Source: Fimbriiglobus sp. (GTDB taxonomy: Bacteria > Planctomycetota > Planctomycetia > Gemmatales > Gemmataceae). Taken from it: DNA of 43,817 nucleotides. Below, one piece after another: positions 27,406 to 34,631 of the stretch. The notes beneath the pieces were generated by a model, which saw only the letters and a list, made by a program, of their open reading frames with translations, had not been told where the DNA came from and searched no databases. The position numbers and the translations under genes are program-made. Every line of letters begins with the position of its first letter. Within the stretch, counting starts at the first letter, position 1. The stretch lies in assembly GCA_025351325.1 (NCBI GenBank), contig JANXWE010000084.1:1-43817 (forward strand), given 5' to 3'.

Positions 27406-27630
27406 ATGTCCCCGACCCTGCAATCCCTGGGAATCGACCAGCTCACGTCAGCCGAACGCCTCCAGCTCGTCGAAGAAATCTGGGATAGCATTCCGGACGA
27501 GGAACTCGTCCCCGCGTTGACCGATGCCCAACGGCTGGACTTGCAGCGGCGTATTTCGGAATACGAAGCCGATCCGAAGGCTGGTTCGAGTTGGGAGGAA
27601 GTCAAAGCTCGATTGCGAGAGCAGCCGTGA
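27406..27630 (+). CDS. Antitoxin of the addiction-module component family (PF09720-like)
   Basis: The 74-residue protein shows the family pattern LTSAERLQLVEEIWDSIPDE, followed by LTDAQRLDLQRRISEYEADP and SWEEVKARLREQ. These proteins neutralise ParE/RelE-type toxins encoded just downstream. Here the downstream toxin is frameshifted, so this antitoxin may be unopposed. Its stop overlaps the toxin start in GTGA. Confidence 0.85.
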   Translation: MSPTLQSLGIDQLTSAERLQLVEEIWDSIPDEELVPALTDAQRLDLQRRISEYEADPKAGSSWEEVKARLREQP

Positions 27631-27928
27631 GCCTGCCACTTCTGATCACCCCGGCTGCCGAAGCGGATATCCGGGAGGCGCGGTTTTGGTACGAGGCCAA
27701 ACTGGCCGGTCTTAGCGACCGCTTGGTTCTGTGTCTCGAAGCGGCATTCGACCATATCAAACGGATACCTCGCGCTGGGAAGTTGGTCGAACCCGGTGTT
27801 CGGCGGGTGGTCGTCCGGAAGTTTCCGTACGGGGTTTTCTATCGAGTAGAATCCGATCGGATTGCAACCTTGCGGTCTATCACAACAAGCGCGACCCGAG
27901 AATGTGGAAGTCCAGACACGGCCCCTGA
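27627..27928 (+). pseudogene. ParE/RelE-type toxin gene with frameshift
   Basis: From GTG 27627 the frame gives LLITPAAEADIREARFWYEA, RIPRAGKLVEPGVRRVVVRK and FPYGVFYRVESDRIATL, typical of the ParE fold. The normal last strand, AVYHNKRDPRMWKSR, continues in the next frame from about 27870, because one G is missing after ACCTTG. In the present frame the protein runs on for over a hundred unrelated residues to 28295. The restored frame stops at 27928. The toxin is probably inactive because the C-terminal strand is needed for folding and activity. Confidence 0.85.
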
Positions 27929-28058
27929 ATCCCCTCCTCGCCCGCATCACCATCGGCCCCGCCATCCGCCATGGGAACCCGTGCATCCGCGGGTGGCGCT
28001 ACCCCGTCGAAACGATGCTCGAACTCCTGAGTTCGGGCGTGACCGTCGACGACATCCA
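27925..28058 (+). pseudogene. Decayed second copy of the DUF433 gene
   Basis: The stretch encodes NPLLARITIGPAIRHGNPCI and RGWRYPVETMLELLSSGVTV, nearly the same as the gene at 26383, with about a dozen base changes in 134. Its start codon is CTG instead of ATG, and similarity ends after DDI. The copy begins within the last codons of the ParE relic, so a duplication or recombination placed it there. Confidence 0.8.
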
Positions 28059-28135
28059 CGCCGGAACGGCTTTCCAGAGAGTCTGTCCACGCTGGAGGCC
28101 GTTTGTGCACTCGCCGCAAGTCCTGACCCTGTATG

Positions 28136-28194
28136 GACTGTCCAGAAAAAAAGCGCCTGTCCAACGGGGGGTGGGGTCTTCCCGCTGGACAGTC
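28136..28194. repeat. Nine-base inverted repeat with G-rich loop
   Basis: GACTGTCCA at 28136-28144 is matched in reverse by TGGACAGTC at 28186-28194. The loop holds AAAAAAA and a G-rich run. A related TGTCCA also occurs at 28084 (CTGTCCAC) and 28158 (CTGTCCAA), which suggests a decayed element. Confidence 0.5.
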
Positions 28195-28282
28195 TTGAGC
28201 GTGGCCTCCACGTCGAACGGATCCAAAACCGATCTGTGTGTGATCGAGGCGAAAGATGTTCTCGAGGGAACCATCCCCGGCC

Positions 28283-28293
28283 GATAAAGTCAT
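28283..28293 (+). repeat. Direct repeat GATAAAGTCAT, copy 2
   Basis: Same 11-mer as at 26582-26592. It supports the idea that the DUF433 copy and its downstream edge were duplicated as a unit and later interrupted. Confidence 0.45.
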
Positions 28294-28417
28294 GAGGTTC
28301 TACTCATTCCCGACGCTCTGACCGGACTTTGTGCTCTCGACGGGTTTTCCCCTTCCCACCCCGGCGTGGCATCTTGTAACGTAGAACTGTCGCTTTTGGA
28401 TTCTGCGAGATGCTGCT

Positions 28418-30001
28418 ATGTCTGTTGGGCCGGATAAAATTTGCGGGGTCGTCGCGCGGACTCGTCACAAGATGATGCAGGTGGAACTCCGCGAGGCCGC
28501 CGCACGCGGGGCGAAGTTCCTCGAAGTCCGGCTCGATTTCCTCTCCAAAGCGGTCGATTTCAAGCGATTGCAGGCGTACAAGGGCTGCCCGTGGATGGCG
28601 ACCTTCCGCCGGCCGGTCGACGGAGGCCGCTGGTCCGGGAGCGAAGCCGAACGTCAGATGGTGCTGCGCCAAGCCATCGTGTCGGGGGTCTTCGACTGGA
28701 TCGATCTTGAAACGGATGTCATCGAAAACATCCGGCGCTTCGGCCCGGTGAAGCGCGTCGTCAGTTACCACAACATGACCGAGACGCCGCAGAATTTGGA
28801 CGAAATCTACGACAAGATGCTGACCCAAGACGCGGACGTTTACAAGATCGCCGTGATGCCCAAGACCGCCGACGATCTGCAACGGATCGTTGAGATTCAG
28901 AAGCGGGCATCGAAGCCGACGGTGGCGTTTGCCATGGGGGAATTCGGCTTCGTCACCCGGTTCACGGCACTCAAGTTCGGCGCCCCGTGGATCTACGGCG
29001 CCTTCAACAAAGAACGCGGCATCGCACCCGGCTTACCGGCGCTGCACGAGTTCCGCACGACCTATCCGGTGCGGGCCATCGGGCCGAACACGAAGTTCTT
29101 CGCGCTGCTCGGCGACCCCGTCGGCCACAGCTACAGTCCGATTCTGCACAACCATCTATTCCGCCGCTTGAAAGTCGACGCGGTGTACGTGCCGTTCCGG
29201 GTTCCGGACGGGCAATTGGCCGACGCCACCGACGCCATGAACGCCGTGCCGATCAGTGGCTACAGCGTGACGATCCCGCACAAGGAAGCGGCGGCGCTGC
29301 GGGCCAAGGAAGTCGACCCGATGGTGCACATCGTCGGGGCGGCCAACACGTTGCAGGCGCGGGCCGACGGGACGTTCCTCGCGGCCAACACCGATTACCC
29401 CGCCGCACTGGAATCGCTGCGGACCCACCTGGATGCGAAGGCGTTGTCCGAAGGGGTGAAGCCACCGGATTTCTCGCAACTCTTCGTGTTGGTGCTCGGC
29501 GCCGGTGGGGCCGCACGGGCCATCGTCGCCGCATTGGTGCGGGCCGGCTCGAGTGTCACTATCACGTCCCGCACACCGGAGCGGGCGACTAAACTCGCCG
29601 AGCAAATCGGTGGCAAGTCGTGCGATTGGCAAGCCCGCCACAGCATAGCCCAGTGTGATATTTTGATTAATTGCACGCCGGTGGGAATGCACCCGAAGGT
29701 GGATGAATCGCCGGTGCACGCCAGCTTCCTGAAACCGGGCTTGGTGGTCTTCGACACCGTGTACAACCCCGAACATACGCTGCTCATCCGCGACGCCGAG
29801 AGCCGGGGCTGCACGACCATTTCGGGTGTCGATATGTTCGTTCGACAAGCGGCCAAGCAGTTCGAGATTTTCACCGGGATCGCCCCGCCGTTGGAAGACA
29901 TGCGCGAGCTGCTGCGCAAAGCGATGTCGCCGTTGACGGCAGCGATGGACACCGAAGCCGAGAAGAGCGGCGGCATGGGCGAAGCCGGAGAGAATGCGTG
30001 A
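28418..30001 (+). CDS. Fused 3-dehydroquinate dehydratase (type I) and shikimate dehydrogenase
   Basis: The 527-residue protein catalyses steps three and four of the shikimate pathway. The first 220 residues are type I AroD: FLEVRLDFL, VVSYHNM with the His, VYKIAVMPKT with the Schiff-base Lys, and MGEFGFVTRF. The second part is AroE: FALLGDPVGHSYSPILHNHL, SGYSVTIPHKEAA with the catalytic Lys, AANTDYPA, the NADP loop VLGAGGAARAI, INCTPVGMHP and ISGVDMFVRQAAKQFEIFTG. This fusion order also occurs in plants and some bacteria. Its stop overlaps aroK in GTGA, so both are likely translated together. Confidence 0.96.
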   Translation: MSVGPDKICGVVARTRHKMMQVELREAAARGAKFLEVRLDFLSKAVDFKRLQAYKGCPWMATFRRPVDGGRWSGSEAERQMVLRQAIVSGVFDWIDLETDVIENIRRFGPVKRVVSYHNMTETPQNLDEIYDKMLTQDADVYKIAVMPKTADDLQRIVEIQKRASKPTVAFAMGEFGFVTRFTALKFGAPWIYGAFNKERGIAPGLPALHEFRTTYPVRAIGPNTKFFALLGDPVGHSYSPILHNHLFRRLKVDAVYVPFRVPDGQLADATDAMNAVPISGYSVTIPHKEAAALRAKEVDPMVHIVGAANTLQARADGTFLAANTDYPAALESLRTHLDAKALSEGVKPPDFSQLFVLVLGAGGAARAIVAALVRAGSSVTITSRTPERATKLAEQIGGKSCDWQARHSIAQCDILINCTPVGMHPKVDESPVHASFLKPGLVVFDTVYNPEHTLLIRDAESRGCTTISGVDMFVRQAAKQFEIFTGIAPPLEDMRELLRKAMSPLTAAMDTEAEKSGGMGEAGENA

Positions 30002-30558
30002 CCCGGCACCTCTACCTCGTCGGCTACCGGGGCACCGGCAAGACCACGATCGGCCGCTTGGTCGCTGCCGCGCTGGGCTGGCCGTTCGTCGATTTGGATG
30101 AACGCATCGAAGCGGTTGCGGGTCGCAGCATTGCGGCCATCTTCGCGGACGAAGGGGAAGCCGGGTTCCGGGATCGGGAATCGGCGGCGCTGATGGAAGC
30201 TGCCTTACTCCCCCTCTCCGAAGCGGAGAGGGGGAATCAGAACCAAACCGTCATCTCCACCGGTGGCGGCATCGTCCTCCGCGAGGAGAATCGCCGACAT
30301 TTGAAGTCCACGGGGCTGGTGGTTTGGCTCCGAGCGAGTGCCGAAACGATCTGGGCCAGATTGCAAGCCGACGCCACGACGGCCGGTCGTCGGCCGAACC
30401 TCAGCGGGGGGGGATTGGCGGAAATCATCGAACTCTTGGCCGTGCGCGAGCGTTTCTACCAACAGATCGCGGATGGTTCGTTTGACACCGACGGCCGGTC
30501 GCCGGAAGCGTTGGCGGCCACTATCTTGACCAGGATTGATTTCTCCCCCTCTGACTGA
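29998..30558 (+). CDS. aroK: Shikimate kinase with an inserted palindrome
   Basis: The 186-residue kinase catalyses the next pathway step, phosphorylating shikimate. It has the P-loop LVGYRGTGKTTIGRLVA, FVDLDERIEAVAGRSI, FRDRESAALME, the VISTGGGIV run, and a lid RRPNLSGGGL with the conserved Arg. Between FRDRESAALMEAAL and NQTVISTGGG lies the extra segment LPLSEAERGN, encoded by a perfect palindrome (30209-30235) that is also found at 43616-43638. The insertion is in frame and replaces the short loop before the glycine motif. Start GTG 29998 overlaps the previous gene by four bases. Confidence 0.93.
   Translation: MTRHLYLVGYRGTGKTTIGRLVAAALGWPFVDLDERIEAVAGRSIAAIFADEGEAGFRDRESAALMEAALLPLSEAERGNQNQTVISTGGGIVLREENRRHLKSTGLVVWLRASAETIWARLQADATTAGRRPNLSGGGLAEIIELLAVRERFYQQIADGSFDTDGRSPEALAATILTRIDFSPSD
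30209..30235. repeat. Palindrome CCCCCTCTCCG-AAG-CGGAGAGG inside aroK
   Basis: TCCCCCTCTCCG (30209-30220) pairs perfectly with 30224-30235 across a three-base loop (AAG). The same palindrome is present at 43616-43638 in a non-coding region. Within aroK it codes for about ten residues without a stop. Confidence 0.9.
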
Positions 30559-30569
30559 ATCGATCCGAC

Positions 30570-31712
30570 ATGGAGTGGTGGTTTCACGCCCCGATGGCCC
30601 TCTGTTGCCTCTGGGTCTTCATCCTCGGGCTGGGGGTCGGCAGTTTCCTGAACGTCCTCATCGCGCGGTTACCCTACGAAAAAAGCATCATCTGGCCGAG
30701 TTCGCGCTGCTTCGGCTGCTTCCAGAAAATCGGCCTACTCGACAACTTGCCGATCATCGGCTACCTCCGCTTGCGCGGCCGGTGCCGCAAATGCCAAGCG
30801 CCCTTCTCGGCCAAATACCTCTGGGTCGAACTCGGAACCGGGTTGGCGTTCGTCGCGCTCTTCTTCGTCGAGATCGTCCTCCAATCGACCGGCGGCCCGG
30901 CCGAACTGAAACCGTGGCACAACACGCCGGGCTTGGAGTTCCCCTACATAGGCGGCAGCCCGCTGCCCCCTCTGCGCGACTGGGTCTACTTCGGGTTCCA
31001 CGCCGTGTTGCTGTCGGCCCTCATTGCGTCGTCGATGATCGACCTCAAACACCGGCAGATTCCACCCCAAATCACTTACTTGGCCACCCTCGTCGGACTG
31101 ATTGGATCGACGGCGTTCCCCTGGCCGTGGCCGAACGAACTCAGCTGCCTCGGCGTACTCCCGAACGACGGTCGCTCTTGGATTCTGTCGGAAGTCGAAG
31201 GGCGAATTCCCGTCGGTCTGACAGTCTGGCCGTTCTGGGGGCCGATCCCCGAATGGGCACCCACCGGCAGTTGGAAACTCGGCCTGCTGAACGGCTTGAT
31301 CGGCGCCGCCGTCGGCATGGCCATCGGTCGCGGCATCAAGATGATTTTCGAACTCGGCATGGGCAAAGAAGCGCTCGGTCTGGGGGACGCCGACTTGCTG
31401 ATGATGGCCGGGAGCTTCCTCGGCTGGCAGGCGATCTCCCTGGCCTTGCCCGTCGGGGCCCTGTTGACACTGGGCGTGGTGCTACCGCGAATGGCCTACT
31501 TACTGGTGCGTGGCCGCAAGGTCGAATCGCAACTCCCCTTCGGCCCCGGCATCGCGGCGGGTGTTGTGACTTGTTGGTTCGGCTGGCCTTGGCTCGGCCG
31601 CTTGGTGCAGGGCGTCTTCTTCGACCTGTACATCCTCGGATTCGTGATCTTGCTGATGGGCGGCGGGATGTTGATCGCCGGGTTGTTCCTTCGCCGTGGG
31701 AAAGCGTCATGA
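30570..31712 (+). CDS. Prepilin peptidase (A24 family)
   Basis: This 380-residue inner-membrane aspartic protease cleaves and methylates type IV pilin-like precursors. It shows the two Cys pairs of the cytosolic zinc module (CFGCFQK and CRKCQAPF), and both catalytic Asp motifs: SSMIDLKHRQIPPQI and GLGDADLLMM. The N-terminal domain is intact (LGVGSFLNVLIARLP). An unusual spacer of about 80 residues between the two Asp motifs (CLGVLPNDGRSWILSEVEGR, then IPEWAPTGSWK) is longer than in E. coli-type enzymes. It is 11 bases after aroK and overlaps hisH by four bases (ATGA). Confidence 0.93.
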   Translation: MEWWFHAPMALCCLWVFILGLGVGSFLNVLIARLPYEKSIIWPSSRCFGCFQKIGLLDNLPIIGYLRLRGRCRKCQAPFSAKYLWVELGTGLAFVALFFVEIVLQSTGGPAELKPWHNTPGLEFPYIGGSPLPPLRDWVYFGFHAVLLSALIASSMIDLKHRQIPPQITYLATLVGLIGSTAFPWPWPNELSCLGVLPNDGRSWILSEVEGRIPVGLTVWPFWGPIPEWAPTGSWKLGLLNGLIGAAVGMAIGRGIKMIFELGMGKEALGLGDADLLMMAGSFLGWQAISLALPVGALLTLGVVLPRMAYLLVRGRKVESQLPFGPGIAAGVVTCWFGWPWLGRLVQGVFFDLYILGFVILLMGGGMLIAGLFLRRGKAS

Positions 31713-32332
31713 GCGGTACCAACGAAGTCGTCATCGTCGATTACGGCATGGCGAACCTCCGCAGCGTTCAAAAGGCGTTCGAGAAAGTCGGCACGGCCGC
31801 CGTGATTTCGTCCGATCCGAATCGTGTCCACGAAGCGGCCAAGGTCGTCCTCCCCGGCGTCGGGGCCTTTGAAGATGCGATTGGGAAACTCCGGGAGACA
31901 GGCTTGGCCGAAGCGGTCACCGACCACATCGACGCCGGAAAGCCGTTCCTGGGCATCTGCCTGGGGCTGCACATGCTGTTTTCGCGCAGCCACGAGGGTG
32001 GCCACTTTGCCGGGTTGAACCTCTTCGCCGGCGACGTGGTACGATTCACCCCGGAGCAGGGCTTGAAGATCCCGCACATGGGTTGGAACACGCTGAATAT
32101 CCGGATGCCGAAGTGCCCGTTGTTCCACGGGCTTCCACCCGATTCGGCGTTCTATTTCGTCCACGGTTACTACGCCGTCCCGACCGATGCGGGCAGCACG
32201 TCCGCCGAAGCCGATTACCCGGGCCCGTTCTGTGCCGCGCTCTGGCGAGACAACGTCTTCGCCACGCAGTTCCACCCGGAGAAGAGCCAAGCGGTGGGCC
32301 AACTGTTGCTCCGAAACTTCGCCGGACTTTGA
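31709..32332 (+). CDS. hisH: Imidazole glycerol phosphate synthase glutaminase subunit
   Basis: The 207-residue glutaminase passes ammonia to HisF in histidine synthesis. The triad is visible: the nucleophile in FLGICLGLHMLF, and His/Glu in ATQFHPEKSQ. VIVDYGMANLRSV, LPGVGAFEDAIG and IPHMGWNTL are further family marks. hisF is not in the window. It shares its start with the prepilin peptidase stop, so it is part of the aro-pilD run although the products act in different pathways. Confidence 0.95.
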   Translation: MSGTNEVVIVDYGMANLRSVQKAFEKVGTAAVISSDPNRVHEAAKVVLPGVGAFEDAIGKLRETGLAEAVTDHIDAGKPFLGICLGLHMLFSRSHEGGHFAGLNLFAGDVVRFTPEQGLKIPHMGWNTLNIRMPKCPLFHGLPPDSAFYFVHGYYAVPTDAGSTSAEADYPGPFCAALWRDNVFATQFHPEKSQAVGQLLLRNFAGL

Positions 32333-32344
32333 GGGGTATTCACC

Positions 32345-33502
32345 ATGATGAATTTTCTTCGCCTCCTGAGCACGGTCACCCTATTCACCTTGGGGTCGAC
32401 CGCGTTCGCGGAATCACCTCGAGAGCAGTTGGATGTGATCCGGGCCGAATCCAAAGCGGCGACAGCGGCCTACTTCAAAGAAACCAATGCGCTGCCGGAC
32501 ACGCCCGAAGGTTCCAAAAAGAGTAACGAACTTTTCAAAGCTTACGACAAGGGCCAAGCGGCCCGGTTCCTCGCGGCGGTGGAACTCGCCAAGGCCAATT
32601 CGGATTCCGACCTCGGGTTGGAATCGCTGGAATGGGTACTGACCACACCCAGGTCGTACTACCTCCCGGCCGGGAAAATCGCAATGGAGTTGGCGACCGA
32701 GAAGTACGTCGCCCATCCGAAAATCGGCAAGCTCATCGCGACGTTGGGATGGGTACCACCGCACGAAGGGGTCGATTCGAGGACAGCGGCCTTGGGTTTG
32801 ATCCGAGCGGTCGCGAAAAGGAATCCGGATCGCACCGCCCGTGCCCAAGCGGAATTCGCTCTGGCCTACCAGACTTTCGGACAATTCTCGATAGCCGAGT
32901 ACAAGAAAGCACCGGATCTCGAAAAACTGGCCGACGATGCCGAAAAAGCCTACGAGAAGGTCCTCGACGCATACGGCGACTGTTACCTATTGCGTGGCGA
33001 TGGGAAAAAGACACTCGGCGAGCTTGCCAAGCAGTTTCTCTTTGGTCTGCGCAATTTACGAGTGGGAAAGGAAGCACCTGATATCGAGGCGGTCGATTTG
33101 GACGGAACCAAGTTCAAACTGAGCGATTCCAAAGGCAAAATCCGCGTGGTCGTCTTTTGGGCCAGTTGGTGCGGGCCGTGCATGGAGATGGTGCCGCAGG
33201 AGCGGAAAATGGTCGCGCGGATGAAAGATCGGCCCTTTGTTCTGATCGGGGTCAACGGGGACGAGGATCGAGCCAAAGGCAAAGAGGTGGCGGCTAAAAA
33301 CGAGATGGTTTGGCGTTCGTTCTGGAACGGTTCCAAAACGGCGACCACCACGTTGGCACAGGACTGGAATGTCACCGGCTGGCCGACGGTCTACGTCATT
33401 GATGATCTGGGCGTGATCCGCTTCAAGGATTTACATCGGGAACAACTCGACAAGGCCGTCGAGGAACTCGTCGAAGAGTTGGAAAAGAAAGTTAAGAAAT
33501 GA
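32345..33502 (+). CDS. Exported TlpA-like thioredoxin-fold protein
   Basis: The 385-residue product has a signal peptide (MMNFLRLLSTVTLFTLGS then TAFA) and a helical N-terminal part of about 220 residues (LEWVLTTPRSYYLPAGKIAM, RAQAEFALAYQTFGQF) with no recognised family. The thioredoxin domain follows from about residue 240: GKEAPDIEAVDLDG, VVVFWASWCGPCMEMVPQ with the WCGPC redox site, and TGWPTVYVIDD. It probably acts as an extracytoplasmic thiol reductase. The gene is 12 bases after hisH. Either of the first two Met codons may be used. Confidence 0.85.
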   Translation: MMNFLRLLSTVTLFTLGSTAFAESPREQLDVIRAESKAATAAYFKETNALPDTPEGSKKSNELFKAYDKGQAARFLAAVELAKANSDSDLGLESLEWVLTTPRSYYLPAGKIAMELATEKYVAHPKIGKLIATLGWVPPHEGVDSRTAALGLIRAVAKRNPDRTARAQAEFALAYQTFGQFSIAEYKKAPDLEKLADDAEKAYEKVLDAYGDCYLLRGDGKKTLGELAKQFLFGLRNLRVGKEAPDIEAVDLDGTKFKLSDSKGKIRVVVFWASWCGPCMEMVPQERKMVARMKDRPFVLIGVNGDEDRAKGKEVAAKNEMVWRSFWNGSKTATTTLAQDWNVTGWPTVYVIDDLGVIRFKDLHREQLDKAVEELVEELEKKVKK

Positions 33503-33549
33503 TCGCCTGTTACGAATATCACCAGAGTCCCCCTCTCAGGAGTTTCCCC

Positions 33550-34404
33550 ATGCGTTGCCTCAGTTTGCTGGCGGTGCTGACGTTCGGCCTGCCCGCGTTC
33601 GCCGCCGATGACACTTACGATCTTCGTGGCCCGGCCCCGAAGAAGGGGTTGACCATCGTCCGCCAGAGCACCTTGAAAATCAAAGATGCCGACGTCACCG
33701 TGACCGTCATGGGCCAGAAGATCGAGCTGAAACAGAACCTCGTGATCGTCAACGAAGACGAAGATGAAGTGCTCGAAGTCAAAGGCCGCGACATCCAGAA
33801 ATTGCAGACGAAGATCAAAAAAGACACCGTCAACACCGCGTCGAACATCAACGGGATGGAGATGAAAGAAGACAAGTCCGGCGAACTCGAAGGCGAGACC
33901 GTGATCACCGAGAAGGCCAAAGATGGCAAGTGGAAGAAGTCGCTGCTCGACGGCAAACCGACCGACGAACAAGTGAAAGAACTCGACAAGCGGGCCGGGC
34001 CGGAAAACGACGACGAACTCTACCCCGAAGAGAAAGTGAAGGTCGGCCACACGTGGACGGTCGACGCCGCCAAGATGAAAAGTCTGACCGGCAACTCGTT
34101 CACCGACGTGACCGGCAAGATGAAGCAGAAATTCTTGAAGATGGAAACGATCAACGGCGAAGAGTGCGCCGCAATCGAAACCACGGGTACTCTCAAGGGT
34201 AAAATGAAGGACGACAAAGGCACCCCGGACGTGGAGATGACCGTCGTGGCCACGAGCTGGCGCAACCTGAAAACGGGCATCGAAGTGAAGGGCACCATCA
34301 CCGGTACGATCAAAGTCGAAGGCACCCTGAAGATGGGCGACGAAGACATTGAAATGAAGCTGGAAGGCAAACTCGAAGGCACCGGCTCATCGAAGTTGAA
34401 GTAG
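33550..34404 (+). CDS. Exported Lys/Glu-rich protein, unknown
   Basis: The 284-residue product begins with a signal peptide (MRCLSLLAVLTFGLPAFA) and consists of beta-type strands with many Lys, Glu, Asp and Thr residues (ITGTIKVEGTLKMGDEDIEM, MEMKEDKSGELEGETVITEK). The C-terminal part repeats short KGT/EGT units. CAGGAG eight bases before ATG 33550 sets the start. The charge pattern suggests a soluble periplasmic or surface protein. No family is recognised, and the codon use fits the neighbours. It could share a transcript with the TlpA-like gene. Confidence 0.7.
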   Translation: MRCLSLLAVLTFGLPAFAADDTYDLRGPAPKKGLTIVRQSTLKIKDADVTVTVMGQKIELKQNLVIVNEDEDEVLEVKGRDIQKLQTKIKKDTVNTASNINGMEMKEDKSGELEGETVITEKAKDGKWKKSLLDGKPTDEQVKELDKRAGPENDDELYPEEKVKVGHTWTVDAAKMKSLTGNSFTDVTGKMKQKFLKMETINGEECAAIETTGTLKGKMKDDKGTPDVEMTVVATSWRNLKTGIEVKGTITGTIKVEGTLKMGDEDIEMKLEGKLEGTGSSKLK

Positions 34405-34428
34405 GGTCATTTTGTGAAAGACTAACAG

Positions 34429-34473
34429 CCTTCCGAGGAATTGAAATAGATTGATTTTCAATTCCTCGGAAGG
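34429..34473. terminator. Perfect 18-base hairpin after the Lys/Glu-rich protein gene
   Basis: CCTTCCGAGGAATTGAAA (34429-34446) pairs without mismatch with 34456-34473 across a nine-base loop. It stands 25 bases after the stop and lacks a U-run, so it may be a terminator of unusual kind or another dispersed palindrome. Confidence 0.55.
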
Positions 34474-34631
34474 GTGACGCCCATTCATATTTCTCGAGAT
34501 GGATCAGGATTCGAATTTTGGCTGGGAACCATAGGGTCTCCACAGTCTCTTGCCCTTTCCGCTTTACGATTCCAATTCTTCACTGCATTCAGCGAATAGC
34601 ATCTCAGTTGCCCGCCTTCCGGAGATGCGCC

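Larger units (their letters stand above)
28059..28417. other. 359-base region with no convincing gene
   Basis: No gene is supported. It contains the inverted repeat GACTGTCCA / TGGACAGTC (28136-28144 and 28186-28194) around a G-rich loop, and the 11-mer GATAAAGTCAT at 28283-28293. An open frame runs through from the DUF433 relic to 28287 but does not look like a protein. The last 120 bases should hold the promoter of the aro run, though no clear boxes are seen. Confidence 0.55.

Noticed and set aside
28059-28287. Open frame running on from the DUF433 relic
   Set aside because: No start, no similarity and no sensible composition after the relic; treated as non-coding.
27929-28295. C-terminal extension of the ParE-like toxin
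   Set aside because: The residues after the frameshift are unrelated to the family; the natural end is in another frame at 27928.
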